Assembly (NCBI GenBank): GCA_033794685.1
Contig: JARAYZ010000003.1
Length of the DNA stretch: 64,000 nt
Direction: 5' to 3' (one strand)
Origin: Lentzea sp033794685
GTDB lineage: Bacteria > Actinomycetota > Actinomycetes > Mycobacteriales > Pseudonocardiaceae
Under the pieces are notes generated by a model. It made no database searches. It saw nothing but the letters and a program-made list of their open reading frames with translations, and was not told the origin of the DNA. A program made the position numbers and the translations under genes. How positions within the stretch are numbered: position 1 is the stretch's first letter; each line of letters begins with the position of its first letter. Shown piece after piece: positions 30,794-39,934 of this stretch.

Positions 30794-31813
30794 TTGCTCT
30801 TCGCCGACAGTGGACTGTCGGACGCCCAGATCTCGGTGCTGCTCGCCATCTGGTCGCTCACCGCGGTGGTCTTCGAGGTGCCCTCCGGCGCGCTCGCGGA
30901 CCGGTTCTCGCGGCGCAGTTCGCTGGTCGTCTCCGGTGTGCTGCAGGCCTTCGGCTACGCGGCCTGGGTGGTGTTCCCGTCGTTCTGGGGCTTCGCCGTC
31001 GGCTTCGTGCTGTGGGGTCTGGGCGGCACGTTGCAGTCCGGCGCGTTCGAGGCACTGCTGTACGACGGGCTGGCGGCCGACGGCGACGAGGACCAGTACG
31101 GGCGGCTCAACGCCCGTGTCGACACCATCGAGCTGATCGCCCAGGTGCCGGTCGCGATCATCGCCACCGCGCTGTTCTCCTCCGGCGGTTACCAGCTGGC
31201 CGGATGGGTGTCGGTCGCGATGTGCCTGGCGTCGTCCGTGATCGCGTCGCGGTTCCCCGAACCCGAACGAGGCGACGAGGACGACGACGAGCTCGGCTAC
31301 TTCGCGACGCTGAAGACCGGTCTGCGCGCCTCCGTTCCGATCAAACGTGCCGTGCTGGCAGTGGCCCTGGTGTACGCCATCGACGCGTTCGAGGAGTACT
31401 TCACGCTGCTGGCGCAGGACTGGGACGTGCCGACGGTGTGGGTGCCGATGGCGACGATCGGCATTCCGCTGATGGGGGCGGCCGGTGCCTCGCTGGGCGG
31501 CAGGCTGCCGTTCCGCGGCTGGGTGCTGTTCGCCTCGGGTGTGCTGCTGATCGCGGCGGCACTGCTGGCCGTGCCGCTCGCGATCATCCTCTTGGGACTG
31601 TTCTACGGCCTCTACCGGTTCGTGCTGGTGCACGTGGAGACCGAGCTCCAGCACCGGATCGAATCCGACGCCCGCGCGACGGTCACGTCCGTGGCCGCGA
31701 TCGGCTCGGAGTTCGTGGCGTTCGCGATCTACGGACTCTGGGTGCTGGGCTCGGCCGTCGCCATCGGCGTGATGGTTCTCGTGGTGGCGCTGGTGATCTG
31801 GCGCCGTCAGTGA
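30794..31813 (+). CDS. MFS-type transporter, start uncertain
   Basis: Polytopic protein of the major facilitator superfamily, 339 residues from TTG 30794; about eleven hydrophobic segments are seen. The A-motif between helices 2 and 3 is GALADRFSRR. Upstream of TTG the same frame encodes a plausible first helix (HLIPIYALYALLFAD at 30764-30808) back to a stop at 30713, but with no ATG, GTG or TTG in between except CTG 30728. An ATG at 30698 is in another frame, so the true gene may carry a frameshift at its start. Similar actinobacterial proteins are drug- or metabolite-exporter-like. It overlaps the convergent DUF1152 gene by 7 bp. Confidence 0.75.
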   Translation: MLFADSGLSDAQISVLLAIWSLTAVVFEVPSGALADRFSRRSSLVVSGVLQAFGYAAWVVFPSFWGFAVGFVLWGLGGTLQSGAFEALLYDGLAADGDEDQYGRLNARVDTIELIAQVPVAIIATALFSSGGYQLAGWVSVAMCLASSVIASRFPEPERGDEDDDELGYFATLKTGLRASVPIKRAVLAVALVYAIDAFEEYFTLLAQDWDVPTVWVPMATIGIPLMGAAGASLGGRLPFRGWVLFASGVLLIAAALLAVPLAIILLGLFYGLYRFVLVHVETELQHRIESDARATVTSVAAIGSEFVAFAIYGLWVLGSAVAIGVMVLVVALVIWRRQ

Positions 31814-32751
31814 GGGAGGGCGCGCTTCGGGCGGCGTTCGTCGACGGACTCGCGGTACTCCTCGATCGCGAGAGCCACGTCGAACGCCGTCCGCGTCTTC
31901 TCCAGCGCCGGCAGGTAGTGCACGCCGCGGGCCAGCGCGTCGAGGTCGACGCTGAAGTACACGCCCATCAACGGGTTCACGAACAGCTCGCTGCCCTCGG
32001 TGCGGGTGGTGAACTGCACGTTCCCGAACTCGCCGCGCAACGAGGCCGCGATCTGCCCGTTCACGATGCTCGGCGACAACGGCGTCGCGTCCTGCGCCTG
32101 CTGGACGGCGGTCGTGTAGGCGCGGGCCTCGAAGCTGTCCGACGGGATCGACAACGCGCCGAGGTACGCGCCCTGCTTGTCCAGCGCCGCCAGGTTCTCC
32201 AGCACGTGCGCGTGGCACACGCCGTGGTGCGCGTCGATGCCGAACCCGAGGCTGGTCACGATCTTCACGACGCCGTTGATGCCCGCGGCGGCGGCGAGAC
32301 TCGTCATGTCCTCGGTCGGCGTGCCGAGGTGCTGTTCGTCGCCGCGCAGCAGGATGTCCGTGCCGCCGTCGACGAGCACGACCGCGTCGATGGAGTGCTT
32401 CTCGATGATCGTCCGGTACGCGCTGCGCAACGGCCGGACGCCCGTGCGCGGGAACGCGTAGACCGTGTCGCCGAGGAACCGCGCGAGCTCGCGTTCGGGG
32501 AAGTACGCGTCCTCGCCGGAGGTCTCCGGTGCGACGGCGGCGAGCCCCGGCTCGATCCACGCGTCGAGGTCGAGGCGTTCGAGGTCGCTGAAGCTGAGGC
32601 TGGCGTAGTGCACGCGCTTGCCCTCGCCCCGCAACGCGACGCCGAGCGGGATGCCCGCGAACACGTCGAAGCCGCCGCCCGCCCCGGCGATCAGGACGTT
32701 CTGTGCTTTGTGGAGTCTGGCGAAGAGCGGAGGCTTGGCAAGGCTGAACAC
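31807..32751 (-). CDS. DUF1152-domain protein
   Basis: Soluble 314-residue protein with an N-terminal nucleotide-binding-like loop (NVLIAGAGGGFDVFAGIPLG) and the conserved LVDGGTDILLRGDE, LGTPTEDMTSLAAA and GFGIDAHHGVCHAHVLENL. These are hallmarks of DUF1152, a family without proven function seen in archaea and bacteria. Start GTG 32751 lies inside the 3' end of the upstream oxidoreductase gene, an overlap of 61 bp on the same strand. Confidence 0.82.
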   Translation of the reverse strand: MFSLAKPPLFARLHKAQNVLIAGAGGGFDVFAGIPLGVALRGEGKRVHYASLSFSDLERLDLDAWIEPGLAAVAPETSGEDAYFPERELARFLGDTVYAFPRTGVRPLRSAYRTIIEKHSIDAVVLVDGGTDILLRGDEQHLGTPTEDMTSLAAAAGINGVVKIVTSLGFGIDAHHGVCHAHVLENLAALDKQGAYLGALSIPSDSFEARAYTTAVQQAQDATPLSPSIVNGQIAASLRGEFGNVQFTTRTEGSELFVNPLMGVYFSVDLDALARGVHYLPALEKTRTAFDVALAIEEYRESVDERRPKRALPH

Positions 32752-33389
32752 ACCAGTGACCCTAGCTTTTCGACGTCGGCGGGGCTGCCGACTTTCACGA
32801 GCAGCCGGTCGGGTCCGTGGTCGAGGCCCTCGTCCAGTGCGTCCGCGAGCACGCCGAGCCTGGGGTGCGCGGCCTGGTCGCGGTACCGGCGCACGTGCTC
32901 GGTCTGGCCCGCGAACACGAACAGCCCGTCGTCGTGCTCCGCCGCCAGGTCGGCGACCTCGGGCGAGCGCGCGCAGGCGTGCCAGACGTACGGCCGGTCC
33001 GGCCACAGGGCTCGGAGCCGCGCGTAGTTCTCGATCGTGAGCGGCAGGCCGTACTCGATCTCCTTGCCGAACCAGCCGAACACCTTCGCGGTGTTGCCCC
33101 TGCCCAGGACCAGGTCCGTGCGGCCGGGGGCGAGCAGGGCCAGCGTCGTGTACTCGGCGGCGAGCCGGGCCGGGTCGTTCGTGGTGATCAGCGTGGTGGC
33201 GGTGGAGAGCCGCAGCGTTGTGACGGCCGCGATGTGCGCCAGGAGCGTGGCGGGGCAGGACGAGGTGTACGGCGGGGTGTGGTGCTCGCCGACCGCGAAC
33301 ACGTCGAAGCCCGCCTCGTCGGCCGCGACCGCCAGCGCGACGATCTCCGCCGGGGAGAGGTCGCCCGCGGTGAACACGCCGATCTGCAC
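32691..33389 (-). CDS. Compact LLM-class flavin-dependent oxidoreductase
   Basis: Luciferase-like monooxygenase fold: QIGVFTAGDLSPAEIVALAVAADEAGFDVFAVGEHH, LRLSTATTLITTNDPARLAAEYTTLALLAPGRTDLVLGRGN and a C-terminal KVGSPADV. At 232 residues it is about 100 shorter than usual: the segment between the RALWPDR region and VWHACARSPE, and the stretch before the final VGSP motif, are reduced. F420 or FMN would be the cofactor. Either a streamlined version or a gene in decay. Start GTG 33389 (an earlier GTG at 33407 is possible). Confidence 0.7.
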   Translation of the reverse strand: MQIGVFTAGDLSPAEIVALAVAADEAGFDVFAVGEHHTPPYTSSCPATLLAHIAAVTTLRLSTATTLITTNDPARLAAEYTTLALLAPGRTDLVLGRGNTAKVFGWFGKEIEYGLPLTIENYARLRALWPDRPYVWHACARSPEVADLAAEHDDGLFVFAGQTEHVRRYRDQAAHPRLGVLADALDEGLDHGPDRLLVKVGSPADVEKLGSLVCSALPSLRSSPDSTKHRTS

Positions 33390-33522
33390 ACGCTCAGTGT
33401 GCGCCACTCGGGAGAATCCGTGAGAGGGTGCCGCCGCCTGGCCGATTCCATCGGCGGGGGAGTAACGCCAGGATCTTCCGAACAGATCAAACTGCACAAG
33501 CTGGACATCCGCGGAGGCCGCC

Positions 33523-34380
33523 GTGCTAGTCGTACAGATCTTCCTGCCACTGGCGCTGGGACTCGTGATGTTCGGACTCGGACTCACGCTCACCGTCGAC
33601 GACTTCGCCAGGGTCGCGAAGTACCCCAAGGCCGCGGTCATCGCGCTCGTCTGCCAGGTGGTCGTCCTGCCCGCGGTCTGCCTCGGGCTGGTGCTCGCGT
33701 TCGGGCTGAAAGGCGTGCTCGCGGTCGGCATGATGCTGTTGGTCGCGTCTCCGGGCGGCACGTCGGCGAACCTCTTCAGCCACCTCGCGGGCGGCGACGT
33801 CGCGCTCAACATCACGCTCACCGCGATCAACTCGGTGCTGGCGGTCTTCACGCTGCCGCTGGTCGTCGGGCTGAGCATGGCGCACTTCATGGCGGACAGT
33901 GCCGAGGTCGGGCTGCAGCCGGCGAAGTTCGTGCAGGTCTTCGCGATCGTGCTGGTGCCGGTGGCGATCGGCATGCTCGTGCGCCGCAAGTTCGAGACGT
34001 GGGCGCTGAAGATGAACGACCCGGTGCGCATCGCGTCCGTCGTGGTGCTGGTGCTCGTCATCATCGCCGCGATCGCGCAGGCCTACCAGCAGCTGATCGA
34101 CAACATCGGCACGCTCGGCCCGGTGGCGTTGCTGCTGAGCATCTTCAGCCTGCTGATCGGGTACTACGTGCCCAAGGCGTTCAAGGTCGAGCGCAAGCAG
34201 GCGATCGCGAGCGCGATGGAGATCGGCATCCACAACGCCACCATCGCGATCACCCTGGCGCTGACCGTGCTGAACGACGAGACCATGGCGATCCCGCCCG
34301 CCGTGTACGGCGTGCTGATGTACCTGCCGGCGGCGGTGGCGGCACGGCTGTTGTCCCGCAACGACAAGGCTGTCGTCTAA
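33523..34380 (+). CDS. Bile acid:sodium symporter (SBF/ASBT) family transporter
   Basis: The 285-residue membrane protein has about nine or ten helices. SPGGTSANLFSHLAGGDVALN forms the crossing region with sodium ligands, and AMEIGIHNATIAI carries the conserved Glu and Asn. Members carry organic acids, sterol-like acids or pantothenate with Na+. Start GTG 33523 has GGAGG seven bases upstream. The gene stands alone between divergent and co-directional neighbours; substrate unknown. Confidence 0.88.
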   Translation: MLVVQIFLPLALGLVMFGLGLTLTVDDFARVAKYPKAAVIALVCQVVVLPAVCLGLVLAFGLKGVLAVGMMLLVASPGGTSANLFSHLAGGDVALNITLTAINSVLAVFTLPLVVGLSMAHFMADSAEVGLQPAKFVQVFAIVLVPVAIGMLVRRKFETWALKMNDPVRIASVVVLVLVIIAAIAQAYQQLIDNIGTLGPVALLLSIFSLLIGYYVPKAFKVERKQAIASAMEIGIHNATIAITLALTVLNDETMAIPPAVYGVLMYLPAAVAARLLSRNDKAVV

Positions 34381-34413
34381 AGCGGTTGCGGTGGTGGTTA
34401 GGTTGATCGTGAC

Positions 34414-35820
34414 ATGCGTTCAACCTCAACCGTACTGATGGCGGCCGTACTCGTTGCCGCAACCGCTGTTCCCGCCCACGCCGCGGGAATCGTCCGCACT
34501 GACACCGGATATGTGTCAGGAACCACCACCGACGCCCTGCGCTCGTTCCAGGGCATCCCCTTCGCCGCACCGCCGGCGGGGGAGAACCGCTGGCGCGATC
34601 CGCAGCCCGCGAAGCCCTGGCAGGGCGTTCTCGAAGCAGACAGGCCCGGTCCTCGGTGCGAGACCGAAGAGGACTGCCTGTACCTCAACGTCACGACGCC
34701 GGTGAGAGCCGCGAACCGACCGGTCATGGTCTGGATCCACGGCGGCAGCTTCACCAGTGGAGCCGGGTCTGACTACGGCGCGGACCAGTTGGCGCGCAAC
34801 GGTTCCGTGGTCGTCACGATCAACTACCGCCTGGGCGCCTTCGGGTACTTCGGCTTCCCGGGACTCGCCGGCTCCGGTGCGTTCGGCCTGAGCGACCAGC
34901 AGGCGGCGCTCCGCTGGGTCCAGCGCAACATCGCTCGGTTCGGCGGCGACCCGCACAACGTCACGCTCTTCGGCGCGTCCGCGGGCGGGCTGTCGACGTG
35001 CGCGCAGCTGACCTCGCCCAGGGCGAAGGGCCTGTTCCACCGGGCGATCATCCAAAGTGGACCGTGCCAGTTCGGCACCCCGGCGGGCGAGAACCAGATC
35101 CAGCACGTCTGGGCCGAGCGCGAGGACGTGGAACGGGCCGGTGCCCAGGCGTCGGGTTGTGCGGACATCGCGTGCCTGCGCCGGCTCACGGTCGAGCAGG
35201 TCACCGCGCTGACACCGCAGTTCTCCTCGCCCGCGTACGGCACGGAGGCCTTGCCGGAGAACCCGATCACGGCACTGCGCGAAGGCCGCTTCCACCGGAT
35301 CCCGGTGCTCGCCGGCACCGCACGCGACGAGTTCTCGGTGTTCGCCGCGATGTTCTACCCACCGCTGGACGCCGCCGGGTACGAGCAGGCGTTGACCGAG
35401 GGTTTCGGCGCAGCCAAGGCACAAAGGATCCTCGCCGCCTACCCGCCGCGCGGTGGTGACGAGCGAGTGGCGCTGTCCGCGGCGCTCTCGGACATGACCT
35501 CGGCCTGCCCGACCGCCGAACTGCGCGCGCAGACGCACGCGTTCGGCTACGAGTTCGCCGAACCCGAGCCGCCGATGATCTTCCCAGGCATGCCGGACTT
35601 CCCGTACGGCGCCTATCACGGCTCGGAGCTGCCGTTCCTGATGCGCTACGCCGGTGTCGAGCTCGCCGGGAAGCAGCAGAGGCTCTCCGCCGAGATGGTG
35701 CGGGTGTGGACCCGGTTCGCGCGCACCGGACGTCCGGGCTGGGCACGCCAGGACGTCCGGCTCTTCGCGACCGAGCAGGTCGCACCGGCGAACAACCGGT
35801 GCGACCTCTGGGCTAGCTAG
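34414..35820 (+). CDS. Secreted type-B carboxylesterase
   Basis: A 468-residue alpha/beta hydrolase with a Sec signal (cut near AHAAG, residue 23). Motifs: FQGIPFAAPPAGENRWRDP, EDCLYLNVTTP, the oxyanion loop WIHGGSFTSG, the nucleophile FGASAGGLS (Ser about 190), and the distal acid/His region (AGTARDEFSVF and YHGSELPF). Four or more Cys suggest disulfides (EEDCLYL, QSGPCQF, SGCADIACL). Acts outside the cell on esters. It converges with the M28 peptidase gene, overlapping by 8 bp. Confidence 0.93.
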   Translation: MRSTSTVLMAAVLVAATAVPAHAAGIVRTDTGYVSGTTTDALRSFQGIPFAAPPAGENRWRDPQPAKPWQGVLEADRPGPRCETEEDCLYLNVTTPVRAANRPVMVWIHGGSFTSGAGSDYGADQLARNGSVVVTINYRLGAFGYFGFPGLAGSGAFGLSDQQAALRWVQRNIARFGGDPHNVTLFGASAGGLSTCAQLTSPRAKGLFHRAIIQSGPCQFGTPAGENQIQHVWAEREDVERAGAQASGCADIACLRRLTVEQVTALTPQFSSPAYGTEALPENPITALREGRFHRIPVLAGTARDEFSVFAAMFYPPLDAAGYEQALTEGFGAAKAQRILAAYPPRGGDERVALSAALSDMTSACPTAELRAQTHAFGYEFAEPEPPMIFPGMPDFPYGAYHGSELPFLMRYAGVELAGKQQRLSAEMVRVWTRFARTGRPGWARQDVRLFATEQVAPANNRCDLWAS

Positions 35821-37327
35821 AAGAACCCCGCGGCGCGCGTCCGTGCGACTTGCCGGGCGCGCGCACGCCGTTCACCGTCGAGGTGTCGAACGCGAACGTG
35901 ATCACCGCGGTGGCGATCGCGTCGGCGTTGACGTCCAGGGCGGTCAGGTTCAGGTTCGACCGGTCGTCGCACGGCTGGTGGTAGCACGGGTCGAACGCGA
36001 TGCCCGCGGTGCCGCCGTACCGTGCCGCCTGCTCGGCCGTCTTCACGTCCTCGGCCCCGGTGAACAGGCCACCGGCCGGGATGTTGACCGCGATGAACGG
36101 CCCGTAGTCCGACCGGCCGGAGAAGTCCGTGTCCTCCGAGGGCAGCCCCCGGTCGGCGTAGAACTTCTCGAACACGTCCTCGATCTGCGCCGACCCCGGC
36201 GGGATCGGCACGGGCGCGGTGCCGCTCGAGTCGTCACCGTCGTAGATCCCGTAGAAGTGGTTCGGCGAGCCGACCATGTCGAAGTTCAGGTACAGCGCGA
36301 TCCTGTCCCGGTCCGCGGGCGGCAGCGTGGCGACGTAGTGCTCGGACCCGAGCAGGCCCTCCTCCTCGGCGCCCCACCACGCGAAGCGGACCTTCGCGTT
36401 GGGCTTGACCTTCTTCATGTGGATCGCGGTCTCCAGCAACGCCGCCGAGCCGCTGCCGTTGTCGTTGATGCCGGGCCCGTCCTGGACGCTGTCGAGGTGC
36501 GCGCCGGCCATCACGACGTTGTTCGTGTCGCCGTCACGGGACTCGGCGAACACGTTCCACGCCTGCCGCGTCTCCTCGGTGAAGTCCACCTTCACCCGGA
36601 CCGTGGCGCCGGGCGTGAGCACGATCAGCTCCTCGGCGGCCGCGTAGGTCGCGAACACCACGGGAATCGCGAGACCCGGGGTGTCGCCGATCGGCGTCGA
36701 CAGGCCGGTGCGGCCCGGCTGGCCCTCGTTGAACAGGACGACCGCCGCCGCACCCGCCGCCTGGGCGTTGAGCGCCTTGACGTTGAACCCGCACGTGCCG
36801 CGCTGGATCAGCGCGACGCGGCCGGGGACGAACCCGGCGAAGTCGGCCGCCTCGCACCCGCTGGAGCTGGTGTTCGCCACGGGAGCGGGCGGCACGATCA
36901 CGTCGACCGGCTGGATGACACCGGTGACGTCACCCTCGAACGTCGGCGTGAAGCCGTTGCGGGTGAACTCGCTGTCGCGCGCGAACACCCGTGGAACGGG
37001 GGAGACGCGGTCGAGCCGTGAGTTGTCCTCCACGTACGGGAAGTCGAACGCCTGGACGCTCGGTGAGTAACCGGCCGCGGACAGTTGCGAGACCACGTAG
37101 TTCACCGACGCCTGGTATCCAGGACGTCCGGCCGCGCGGTCGCCGTGGGTGTCCGCGATGGACTGGAACGCGTCGAGATGTCGCAGGACGCCGTTCAGCG
37201 TCACCGCCTTGGTGAGCTTGGCAGGAGAGTTGTTGTTGGGATCAGCGAGTGCCTGTCCGGTCACGGCCAGTGGTAGAACCAGTGCCAGGACCGCGAACAG
37301 TGCGAACCGCCGAGGACGTTGGACCAT
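35813..37327 (-). CDS. Secreted M28-family aminopeptidase with PA domain
   Basis: The 504-residue protein has a signal peptide (LFAVLALVLPLAVTGQALA), a PA domain (about 130-255, including FVPGRVALIQRGTCGFNVK), and a zinc peptidase domain with ligands in AGAHLDSV, GINDNGSG, WWGAEEEGLLGS, NFDMVGSPN and CYHQPCDD. It resembles the Streptomyces griseus aminopeptidase and its PA-containing relatives, which need two zinc ions and release N-terminal hydrophobic residues. The tail after about 485 is Arg/Ser-rich. Confidence 0.93.
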   Translation of the reverse strand: MVQRPRRFALFAVLALVLPLAVTGQALADPNNNSPAKLTKAVTLNGVLRHLDAFQSIADTHGDRAAGRPGYQASVNYVVSQLSAAGYSPSVQAFDFPYVEDNSRLDRVSPVPRVFARDSEFTRNGFTPTFEGDVTGVIQPVDVIVPPAPVANTSSSGCEAADFAGFVPGRVALIQRGTCGFNVKALNAQAAGAAAVVLFNEGQPGRTGLSTPIGDTPGLAIPVVFATYAAAEELIVLTPGATVRVKVDFTEETRQAWNVFAESRDGDTNNVVMAGAHLDSVQDGPGINDNGSGSAALLETAIHMKKVKPNAKVRFAWWGAEEEGLLGSEHYVATLPPADRDRIALYLNFDMVGSPNHFYGIYDGDDSSGTAPVPIPPGSAQIEDVFEKFYADRGLPSEDTDFSGRSDYGPFIAVNIPAGGLFTGAEDVKTAEQAARYGGTAGIAFDPCYHQPCDDRSNLNLTALDVNADAIATAVITFAFDTSTVNGVRAPGKSHGRAPRGSSS

Positions 37328-37425
37328 CGGTATGCCTCCATGCGTACTTCGCCGCCGAATGCATCCCCCGACGATCCTTATCTGTCCGATGTGTCTTGTG
37401 TTACACCGGTCGCCACTGGAGGTGG

Positions 37426-38169
37426 GTGTTGTTCCGATTGCTGGAGACCGCCGTCCGCGTCGAACCGCTGCAAGGAGACGGTCTCACCAACGTCCTGCAC
37501 CTCGTGACGCTCGCCGACGGCCGCAAAGCCGTGCTGCGGCAACCGAAGGTGGCGCGCGACCTGCCGAAGTTCGTCGTGCCCGGCGCGCCGGAGGTCCTCG
37601 CGCACAACGGCCGCGGTGACGTGCTGGTCGAGTACGTCGAGGGCCGGACGCTCGCGGACGCGCTGCCGGTCTCCGCTGAGGTCTGGGTCAGCATCGGCCT
37701 CGCGTTCAAGAAGATCCACGAGGTCGGTCTGCTGCACAACGACGTGAACCTCTACAACATCATTGTCGGAGAAGGGAAAGCCACGCTCATCGACTGGGAC
37801 AACCCCGGTCAGGGCAATCCGCTCGACGAGCTGGCGGCGTTCGAGGAACACCTCTACCTGCACGGAACCGCGCTGCCTCAGGCGTTCTGGATCGGTTACG
37901 GCTCGATGCCGGACCTGGAGTTGCTGCGCGTGCACCGGATCGCGGGCTGCATCGGCTGGCTCGCGAGCGAGGACTGGCGCGAGTGGGAGGCCGACGCGAC
38001 GCTGCGGCCCGAGCTGCTGGCCAGGGTCCGGAACTGGCGGCGACTTCTCGCGAAGTGGCTCGCCGACCAGCTCCGGACCGACCTCTCAACGGCTCAGGTT
38101 GCGGTACTTCAGCACCGAGAGCGGCCAGAAGATCGCCACGAACACCGCCGGCCACAGCACCGCGAGTAG
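37426..38169 (+). CDS. Small APH/ChoK-fold kinase-like protein
   Basis: The 247-residue protein shows kinase motifs: LLHNDVNLYNIIV (catalytic HND, metal Asn), LIDWDN (DxD equivalent), and VLVEYVEGRTLADAL (hinge). The N-lobe (RVEPLQGDGLTNVLHLVTLADGRKAVLRQP) is short. Members of this fold phosphorylate small molecules such as aminoglycosides, choline or sugars. Start GTG 37426 follows GGAGG closely, and TTG 37429 is also possible. The C-terminal end reads through 84 bp of the convergent permease gene, so the last about 28 residues may not be conserved. Substrate unknown. Confidence 0.78.
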   Translation: MLFRLLETAVRVEPLQGDGLTNVLHLVTLADGRKAVLRQPKVARDLPKFVVPGAPEVLAHNGRGDVLVEYVEGRTLADALPVSAEVWVSIGLAFKKIHEVGLLHNDVNLYNIIVGEGKATLIDWDNPGQGNPLDELAAFEEHLYLHGTALPQAFWIGYGSMPDLELLRVHRIAGCIGWLASEDWREWEADATLRPELLARVRNWRRLLAKWLADQLRTDLSTAQVAVLQHRERPEDRHEHRRPQHRE

Positions 38170-38874
38170 CAGCGAGTTCTGCGCGGCCCACGAGTCACCG
38201 CCGACCCCGGGGTTGCCGAACAGCTCCCGCGCCGCCGCCACGGTCGACGACAGCGGGTTCCACTCCGCGACCACCCGCAGCCAGCCCGGCATCAGCTCCG
38301 GCGAGACGAACGTGTTCGCGAACATCGTCAGCGGGAACAGGAACATCCACGACGCCTGCGCCGCCTCCGGCTTGACCAGCAGGCCGAGGTAGATGCCGAT
38401 CCACACCAGTGCGAACCGCAGCCACAGGAACAGCGCGAACGCCACCAGCGCGTTGAGCAGCCCGTCGTGGAACGACCAGCCGATCACCAGGCCGCACAGC
38501 GCGAGCACCAGCAGTTCCAGCGACGAGTTCACCAGGTCCGCGATGCTGCGCCCGGCCACGACGCCGGTCTGCGACATCGGCGAGGCGCGGAACCGGTCCG
38601 TGACGCCCCGGTCGGCGTCCATCGACACCATCATCAGCGTGGTGCCGACACCGAACGCGATGGTCTGCCCGAACATGCCCGGCAGCAGGAACTCGATGTA
38701 GTCGCCGCCGCCGAAGACGTTCATCGCGCTGCCGAACACCAGCCCGAAGATCAGCACCGAGATGATCGGGTAGGCGAGGTTCGCGAACACCCTGACCGGC
38801 TCGCGCACCCAGTGGATCAGATCCCGTTTGGCGACGATCCACGAGTCGACCGCCGCGTACCTGACCGCGTTCAC
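38086..38874 (-). CDS. DrrB-type ABC-2 permease
   Basis: 262 residues with six transmembrane helices, ABC-2 type. GVTDRFRASPMSQTGVVAGRSIADL and the C-terminal WNPLSSTVAAARELFGNP are typical of DrrB daunorubicin-resistance permeases. It pairs with the ATPase upstream (ATGA overlap at 38871) to export a hydrophobic compound. Its 3' end overlaps the convergent kinase gene. Confidence 0.93.
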   Translation of the reverse strand: MNAVRYAAVDSWIVAKRDLIHWVREPVRVFANLAYPIISVLIFGLVFGSAMNVFGGGDYIEFLLPGMFGQTIAFGVGTTLMMVSMDADRGVTDRFRASPMSQTGVVAGRSIADLVNSSLELLVLALCGLVIGWSFHDGLLNALVAFALFLWLRFALVWIGIYLGLLVKPEAAQASWMFLFPLTMFANTFVSPELMPGWLRVVAEWNPLSSTVAAARELFGNPGVGGDSWAAQNSLLLAVLWPAVFVAIFWPLSVLKYRNLSR

Positions 38875-39836
38875 GCCCGCACCCCCAAGGAAGTAGAACC
38901 AGAAGTCGGGACGGCCTTGTGCCCGGTGATGGCGAGGAAGACGTCGTCCAGCGTGGGCCGGCGCAACGCGATGTCCTCCGCCTCGACCCCCTTCGCCGCC
39001 AGCGCCGACGTCACGCGGGTCAGCGCCGCGACCCGGTCGGCCACCGCCGCGCTCACCCGGAACGAGTCCGGGTCGACCTCGGCGTCCGGCCCGAGCACGG
39101 CCGCCACCAGCGGGAGCTCGTCGGCGTCGCGGACCACGACCTCGATCCGGTCACCGCCGAGTTTGGACTTGAGCTGGTCCGGCGTGCCGTGCGCGGCGAC
39201 CCGGCCGGTGTCCATCACGACGATCTGGTCGGCGAGCTGGTCGGCCTCGTCCAGGTACTGCGTCGTGAGCAGCACCGTCGTCCCCTCCGCGACGACCCGC
39301 TTCACCTCCCGCCAGACCTCGCCGCGGTTGCGCGGGTCGAGGCCGGTGGTCGGTTCGTCCAGGAACAGCACCGAGGGCCGCGTGATGAAGCTCGACGCGA
39401 GGTCGAGGCGCCGCCGCATGCCGCCCGAGTAGTGCTTGGCTCGCTTGTCCGCCGCGTCGGCGAGCCCGAACTGCTCCAGCAGTTCGTCCGCCCGGTGCGC
39501 GGCCTGGCGTTGGGAGAGGTGGTAGAGCCGCCCCCACATGACCAGGTTCTCCCTGCCGGTCAGCACGTCGTCGACCGTGGACTGCTGGCCGTTCAACGCG
39601 ACCTGCCGACGCACGGCCGGTGCCTCCCGCGCCACGTCGTGGCCCGCGACCTCCGCCCGGCCACCGTCCAGGCGCAGCAACGTGGCCAGGATGCGCACCG
39701 CCGTGGTCTTGCCGGCGCCGTTCGGGCCGAGCAGCCCGCACACCGTTCCGGCGGGCACGGCCAGGTCGAACCCGTCCAGCGCCCACTTCTTGTCGAATCT
39801 CTTGCGCAGGCCTTCCGCGAACACCGCGTGTCCCAC
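38871..39836 (-). CDS. DrrA-type ABC ATPase
   Basis: 321-residue ATPase of the exporter: Walker A GPNGAGKTT, signature YSGGMRRRLDLA, Walker B LFLDEPTTGLDPRNR, H-loop TTQYLDEAD, and the DrrA C-terminal domain (about 230-310) with LRRPTLDDVFLAITG. DrrAB pairs export anthracyclines and other lipophilic compounds and often protect producers. No biosynthetic cluster is visible here, so the substrate may be acquired or membrane lipid-like. Transcribed divergently from the TetR gene with an operator between. Confidence 0.94.
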   Translation of the reverse strand: MGHAVFAEGLRKRFDKKWALDGFDLAVPAGTVCGLLGPNGAGKTTAVRILATLLRLDGGRAEVAGHDVAREAPAVRRQVALNGQQSTVDDVLTGRENLVMWGRLYHLSQRQAAHRADELLEQFGLADAADKRAKHYSGGMRRRLDLASSFITRPSVLFLDEPTTGLDPRNRGEVWREVKRVVAEGTTVLLTTQYLDEADQLADQIVVMDTGRVAAHGTPDQLKSKLGGDRIEVVVRDADELPLVAAVLGPDAEVDPDSFRVSAAVADRVAALTRVTSALAAKGVEAEDIALRRPTLDDVFLAITGHKAVPTSGSTSLGVRA

Positions 39837-39859
39837 GACTTCACCCCCGTGGCGTAACT

Positions 39860-39892
39860 GTGTACTTCGTAGACTAGGTGTACGTTGTACAC
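39860..39892. promoter_or_regulatory. TetR operator between drrAB and tetR
   Basis: GTGTAC-GTT-GTACAC (39878-39892) is a perfect inverted repeat; a further GTGTAC half-site sits 18 bp to the left (39860-39865). It is centred in the divergent promoter and fits autoregulation and control of the exporter. Confidence 0.7.
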
Positions 39893-39934
39893 GGTTCTAG
39901 GATTCACATGCAAGGAGTTTGTGAAGGGGGATGG

